From Prevotellaceae bacterium (GTDB lineage: Bacteria; Bacteroidota; Bacteroidia; Bacteroidales; Paludibacteraceae): 34,847 nt of DNA. The stretch spans positions 1-34,847 of the forward strand of contig JAITNR010000020.1 of assembly GCA_031290375.1 (NCBI GenBank), given 5' to 3'. Under the pieces are notes generated by a model. That model saw nothing but the letters and a program-made list of their open reading frames with translations, was not told where the DNA came from and made no database searches. Within the stretch, counting starts at the first letter, position 1. Each line of letters starts with the position of its first letter. The translations under genes were made by a program, and so were the position numbers. Positions 31,230 through 34,847 of the stretch are shown piece after piece.

Positions 31230-33236
31230 ATGTTAAAGAAAAGAATTTGTTTAAATTTAGTTGTTTTTGTACTGCTTTTTGCAGATAGTTGTGTGGTTTT
31301 TTCTCAGGCAAACAACGACAGTGTTGTGATATATAGCCTTGAAGAACTGCAAGTTACAGGCAAAAAAAGTGTCAATGAGATAATCCCGCCGCAAAAGCTT
31401 TCGGGTGATATGCTCAAAAACCTTGCTTCGGAATCAGTTGCTGATGCGGTGCGTTTTTTTGCGGGCGTACAAATCAAGGATTACGGCGGCATCGGCGGCA
31501 TAAAAACCATCAATGTACGCTCGATGGGTACAACTCAAATCGGCGTTTTCTATGACGGAGTTCAACTTGGCAACGCACAAAACGGTCAAGTGGATTTGGG
31601 ACGCTTTTCGCTTGATAACATTGAGAGCATATACATCTACAACGGGCAAAAGTCCGCTCCCTTGCAGTCGGCAAAGGATTATGTTTCGTCGGGCACAATT
31701 TATATTAATACTCTTCTGCCTCAATTTTCTGAAAACAAGAATTTTAACTTTACCACAAGGGTAAAAACAGGTTCGTTTGGGTTGATAAATCCGTCAATTC
31801 TTTGGCAGCAGAAAATCAGTAAAAACCTGAAATCTTCGTTCAGCACTGAATTTACCAACGCCAACGGCAAATATCGTTTTGCCTTGACCAATCCTATGAC
31901 TAATACAGATACCGTTCTAATGAGGCAAAATACCGACATCACCGCTCTTAGAACGGAAGGTTCGCTCTTCGGCAATTTCACCGGTGGTGAGTGGATATTT
32001 CAGATTTACAACTTCAATTCTCAGCGAGGATTGCCGGGATATATTGCCCGTAATCTCTATGTCAGTCACGAACGTCAGTGGGATAACAACTTTTTTGTGC
32101 AGGGTAGCATCAAAAAATATTACAGCAAACATTCCCATGTTTTTAGGGCAAAATATGCAAATGACTACACTCATTATACGCAAAACCCTGCCAACCCAAA
32201 TTTAGTCGGTAATTATTATCGACAACAGGAAATTTATTTCTCTTTTGCCAACGCATATCGTCCGATAAATATTTTGGATTTTTCGTTATCGGTTGATTAT
32301 CAATTTAACAAATTAGATGCGAATTTGAGAGAGTTTGTTTTTCCTCAACGTAACTCGCTTTGGGGTGCTTTTGCTACCTCTTTGAAGTTATCCAAATTCA
32401 AGGCGATGGCTTCACTTTCGGCTGTTTATGCAAAAGATAAGTTGAAACAGAACGCTTCGGGCGGCAAAAAACTTGAGTTTTCACCTGCCGTTATGGCTAC
32501 TTACTCGCCGTTCAAACATTTTCCTTTGAGTTTCAGAGGGTTTTACAAGAAGTCATTTAGAATGCCTGCCTTTAATGATTTGTATTACACTATAAGTCAA
32601 CAGTTTTCACATCTAAAACCCGAATTTGTATCTCAATATGATTGTGGAGTAGAATATATTTTAAAAAAAGAGGGTAAAATAATTAAAAACCTCAATATTT
32701 TAGCCGATTTTTATTATAATGATGTTAAAGACAAGATAACAATCGTGCCTACTTCAAGTGCGTTTCGCTGGCAGATGATGAACTTGGGCATAGTTAAGAT
32801 TTTTGGTGTTGATTTTTCGTCTGATATATTTTTGGCTTTATATAAAAATTTGAATTTGAATATTTTAGTTAATTATTCATATCAAAATGCAAGAGATTTT
32901 ACCGACAAAACCGACTATTTTTACGGAGACTTAATTCCATATTCGCCCAAACACAGTATTACGGCGGTGGCAAATCTACAATACAAATCCTGGCGACTGA
33001 ACTACTGCTTTCTCTATACGGGCGAACGATATTCTGCAAAGGCAAATTTGGAAGAAAATCGTATCCGTCCGTTTCAAACGCATGATGTTTCGGCAGGTTA
33101 TGTTTTTGAGTTGAAGAAAATGAAATTAACTGTAAATCTTGATATTAACAATGTTTCCAATCAACAGTATCAGGTGGTATTGAACTATCCTATGCCGGGC
33201 ACGAGTTTTAAAGTTGGGATAACGGCTGAGTACTGA
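31230..33236 (+). CDS. btuB: BtuB-like TonB-dependent cobamide receptor 2
   Basis: A 668-residue receptor related to the first copy across signal peptide (VLLFADSCVVFSQ), TonB-box-like LEELQVTGKK, plug (VQIKDYGGIGGIKTINVRSMGT, YDGVQLGNAQNGQVDLG) and C-terminus (YPMPGTSFKVGITAEY). Outer loops differ, so it may prefer a different cobamide or other ligand. The start is the ATG at 31230; an upstream TTG-started frame from 31209 adds seven residues before the signal. No riboswitch precedes it. The hairpin 31174-31200 separates it from the upstream set. Confidence 0.9.
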   Translation: MLKKRICLNLVVFVLLFADSCVVFSQANNDSVVIYSLEELQVTGKKSVNEIIPPQKLSGDMLKNLASESVADAVRFFAGVQIKDYGGIGGIKTINVRSMGTTQIGVFYDGVQLGNAQNGQVDLGRFSLDNIESIYIYNGQKSAPLQSAKDYVSSGTIYINTLLPQFSENKNFNFTTRVKTGSFGLINPSILWQQKISKNLKSSFSTEFTNANGKYRFALTNPMTNTDTVLMRQNTDITALRTEGSLFGNFTGGEWIFQIYNFNSQRGLPGYIARNLYVSHERQWDNNFFVQGSIKKYYSKHSHVFRAKYANDYTHYTQNPANPNLVGNYYRQQEIYFSFANAYRPINILDFSLSVDYQFNKLDANLREFVFPQRNSLWGAFATSLKLSKFKAMASLSAVYAKDKLKQNASGGKKLEFSPAVMATYSPFKHFPLSFRGFYKKSFRMPAFNDLYYTISQQFSHLKPEFVSQYDCGVEYILKKEGKIIKNLNILADFYYNDVKDKITIVPTSSAFRWQMMNLGIVKIFGVDFSSDIFLALYKNLNLNILVNYSYQNARDFTDKTDYFYGDLIPYSPKHSITAVANLQYKSWRLNYCFLYTGERYSAKANLEENRIRPFQTHDVSAGYVFELKKMKLTVNLDINNVSNQQYQVVLNYPMPGTSFKVGITAEY

Positions 33237-33427
33237 ACGCAAAAGCAGAAACAGTGAATAACTAATAGTGAACAATAAAATGCAATTACGAATTACGCAC
33301 AACTAATTACGTACAGCGGACTACGAACAACGCTCTAAAAGTCCCGTCATCCCTCGCCGCTGAGAACGTTCCGACATGTAAATTATTTTTTTATCAATAA
33401 TATTAACTAATTTTTTAAAGTATCTTT
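33237..33427. other. Gap between btuB2 and btuG2
   Basis: A 191-nt spacer with degenerate AATTACG/TAATTACG-like short repeats. The pair is therefore not ATGA-coupled as in the first set. No riboswitch or strong promoter was found; a weak AT-rich region precedes the btuG2 start. Confidence 0.5.
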
Positions 33428-34549
33428 ATGAAGAAATTGTATTTTTTATCAGTGATGTCAGCTGCTCTTTTGTTTGGCAGTTGTAACCCGGACAAACCTG
33501 TTATTCCCCCGGGTGGTGAACCTGTCGACAACCAAATTACAGGGTTTTACCTTTTGAATGAAGGAGCTATGGGGTCGAACAACGCAAGGCTTGATTTCTA
33601 CGATTACCAGAAGGCAGTGTTTAGCAGAAACATTTTTCCTGCGGTAAATCCCGAAGTTACAGGCGGACTTGGTGATGTAGGCAACGATTTGAAAATCTAT
33701 GGCAGTCGCCTCTATGCAGTTATCAACGCCTCAAATCTGGTTGAGGTGATGGATGCCAAAACGGCTAAGCACATCGGCGTAATTTCTGTAACAAATTGCA
33801 GAAGTATAGCGTTTGACGGAGGCAAAGCGTATGTTTCGTCCTTCGCAGGATCGGTGTACGGAGCTTCGCAAATCGGCTACGTTGCCGAAGTGGATACGGC
33901 TTCCCTACAGGTTTTACGGACTGTAAATGTTGGACACGAACCGGAAGAGATGGAGGTAATGAACGGAAAACTCTATGTGGTAAATTCGGGCGGCTACAAC
34001 CCTCCCGCTTACGACAATTCGGTTTCAGTAATTGATATTTCGTCTTTTACAGAAACAGGGAAAATTGATGTAGCAGTAAATTTGCTTAACCTTAGAAAAG
34101 ATGCTCATAACAATCTTTTTGCTTTGGGTCGTGGTGATTACAGTGCCGTTCAGCCCGATATTTACAAAATCAATACGCAAACAAATGCAGTTGAAAAAAT
34201 CAACGTTCCTTATGCTTCAAATTTCTGTGTTTCAGGTGATTCGCTGTTTATTTTGAGTAACAACACCGACTACTCAAGTGGCACAGCAGTTACTGTTGCA
34301 AAGTTTGTGATTTACAACACTCAAAGTAAGCAAGTTATGACGGAAAACTTTATTACTGACACTTCTGATGCTCAGATAAGTCTGTCATACGGAATTGCCG
34401 TTAATTCAATTACAAAGGAGATTTTCATAACCGATGTCAAAGATTATGTTTCTCCCGGAACGCTGTTCTGTTTTTCGCTGGAAGGCAGCAAAAAATGGAG
34501 CGTTATGACTGATGTTATTCCCTCAAAAATTGCTTTTTTGTGGAAATAG
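33428..34549 (+). CDS. btuG: BtuG-like surface cobamide-binding lipoprotein 2
   Basis: A 373-residue lipoprotein with lipobox LLFGSC (C19) and the same propeller as the first copy, with GFYLLNEGAMGSNNARLDFYDY, GDVGNDLKIYGSRLYAVIN, VNSGGYNPPAYDNSVSVIDISS and FITDVKDYVSPGTLFCF. The proline- and glycine-rich linker after the lipobox (PVIPPGGEP) differs from the first copy. It probably forms the second BtuB/BtuG pair with 31230-33236. It ends 50 nt before the long palindrome. Confidence 0.88.
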   Translation: MKKLYFLSVMSAALLFGSCNPDKPVIPPGGEPVDNQITGFYLLNEGAMGSNNARLDFYDYQKAVFSRNIFPAVNPEVTGGLGDVGNDLKIYGSRLYAVINASNLVEVMDAKTAKHIGVISVTNCRSIAFDGGKAYVSSFAGSVYGASQIGYVAEVDTASLQVLRTVNVGHEPEEMEVMNGKLYVVNSGGYNPPAYDNSVSVIDISSFTETGKIDVAVNLLNLRKDAHNNLFALGRGDYSAVQPDIYKINTQTNAVEKINVPYASNFCVSGDSLFILSNNTDYSSGTAVTVAKFVIYNTQSKQVMTENFITDTSDAQISLSYGIAVNSITKEIFITDVKDYVSPGTLFCFSLEGSKKWSVMTDVIPSKIAFLWK

Positions 34550-34598
34550 ATTTCCAATTATTCTGGAAAATATTTTGAATATCAGGATGATATTCAAA

Positions 34599-34659
34599 AG
34601 TGTTAGCCATTAAAAAAGGGTAGTACCGCAAGTACTACCCTTTTTTAATGGCTAACACT
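34599..34659. terminator. 61-nt perfect palindrome, bidirectional terminator
   Basis: Left arm AGTGTTAGCCATT, A6, GGGTAGTAC (34599-34626) and right arm GTACTACCC, T6, AATGGCTAACACT (34632-34659) are perfectly complementary over 28 bp with a 5-nt loop. The GC core with A/T tracts on both sides makes it a terminator for btuG2 and for transcription from the right. Its arms are far longer than usual. Confidence 0.75.
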
Positions 34660-34717
34660 GACAGGTCTTTGTCATGTTCAGTTAATTGTCTTTTATTAAT
34701 CAAATTGGTATAAGCGT

Positions 34718-34747
34718 TTAGGTTGCCCAAAAAAAATGCTACCTTTG
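34718..34747 (+). promoter_or_regulatory. Promoter for the transposase
   Basis: TACCTTTG at 34740-34747 is a perfect -7 box; the position 19 nt upstream is TTA instead of TTG. The predicted start falls almost on the GTG of the gene. Confidence 0.5.
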
Positions 34748-34751
34748 TAGC

Positions 34752-34847
34752 GTGAAAACAAGAGAAAAATTTACAGGAGTGAATTCAATAGAATTTTATA
34801 AACGCTTTCAAAGCGATGAGGATTGCTACAAATATATTGCCAACATA
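34752..34847 (+). CDS. IS1595-type transposase, 5' end only
   Basis: Thirty-two codons run to the window edge, starting GTG: VKTREKFTGVNSIEFYKRFQ and SDEDCYKYIANI. The IEFYKRFxSDEDCYKYI pattern is the N-terminus of IS1595/ISXO2-like transposases, where a zinc ribbon would follow. GTG at 34752 is used as start; there is no ATG in this stretch and another GTG lies at 34779. Whether the full element is intact lies beyond the window. Its left inverted repeat should lie between the long palindrome and the promoter but I cannot fix it. Confidence 0.65.
   Translation, partial: MKTREKFTGVNSIEFYKRFQSDEDCYKYIANI

Noticed and set aside
25316..33236. SusC/SusD-type glycan utilisation locus
   Set aside because: The receptors lack the SusC N-terminal regulatory domain, no SusD-like gene is present, and the riboswitch and propeller partners point to cobamides.

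Overview
The window is about 35 kb of an AT-rich chromosome from the Bacteroidota, most likely order Bacteroidales. The evidence is gene content (DUF5074 and DUF4465 surface proteins, a FISUMP-domain protein, type IX secretion C-terminal domains, a BtuB/BtuG-type cobamide locus) and promoters of the Bacteroidetes form TTG-N19/20-TAnnTTTG upstream of many genes. I cannot name a genus from the sequence.

Positions 1-24986 are mostly housekeeping genes in short runs. Minus strand: folA, a YugP-like zinc peptidase, a START-like protein and cdd; a clpB lacking its N-terminal domain; ispD, a trans-polyprenyl diphosphate synthase and a Wzz-like protein downstream of clpX; a conserved hypothetical. 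Plus strand: trxA, psd, a nucleoside-permease-like MFS protein and obg. Then, on the minus strand, come an exported thioredoxin with a CcdA/ArsG-like membrane partner, tRNA-Ser(GGA), a decayed ABC-transporter fragment, a TviB-type UDP-sugar dehydrogenase, a glucosaminidase-LysM protein, DUF4387, ssb, pth, rplY, a frameshifted FISUMP protein with a long structured leader, and a beta-helix lipoprotein.

Positions 25048-34659 form a cobamide (vitamin B12) uptake locus. A cobalamin riboswitch precedes btuB-like and btuG-like genes that overlap by ATGA, then two exported proteins (one with DUF4465 and fibronectin III) that end in type IX sorting domains instead of carrying lipoprotein signals. A second, diverged btuB-btuG pair follows without a riboswitch, closed by a 61-nt near-perfect hairpin. 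The likely division of labour is surface capture by the BtuG-like propellers and perhaps the two type IX cargo proteins, then TonB-driven import through the BtuB-like barrels. Inner-membrane BtuCDF components are not in the window.

Intergenic DNA holds many small repeats, several REP- or MITE-like: a motif seen four times upstream of genes, two longer repeat modules, hairpins, an IS1634-type transposase remnant, and the 5' end of an IS1595-type transposase at the right edge. The most noteworthy points are the type IX-sorted accessory proteins in the B12 locus, the tandem btuB/btuG duplication with the riboswitch on one copy only, the N-domain-less ClpB, and the recurrent upstream motif.
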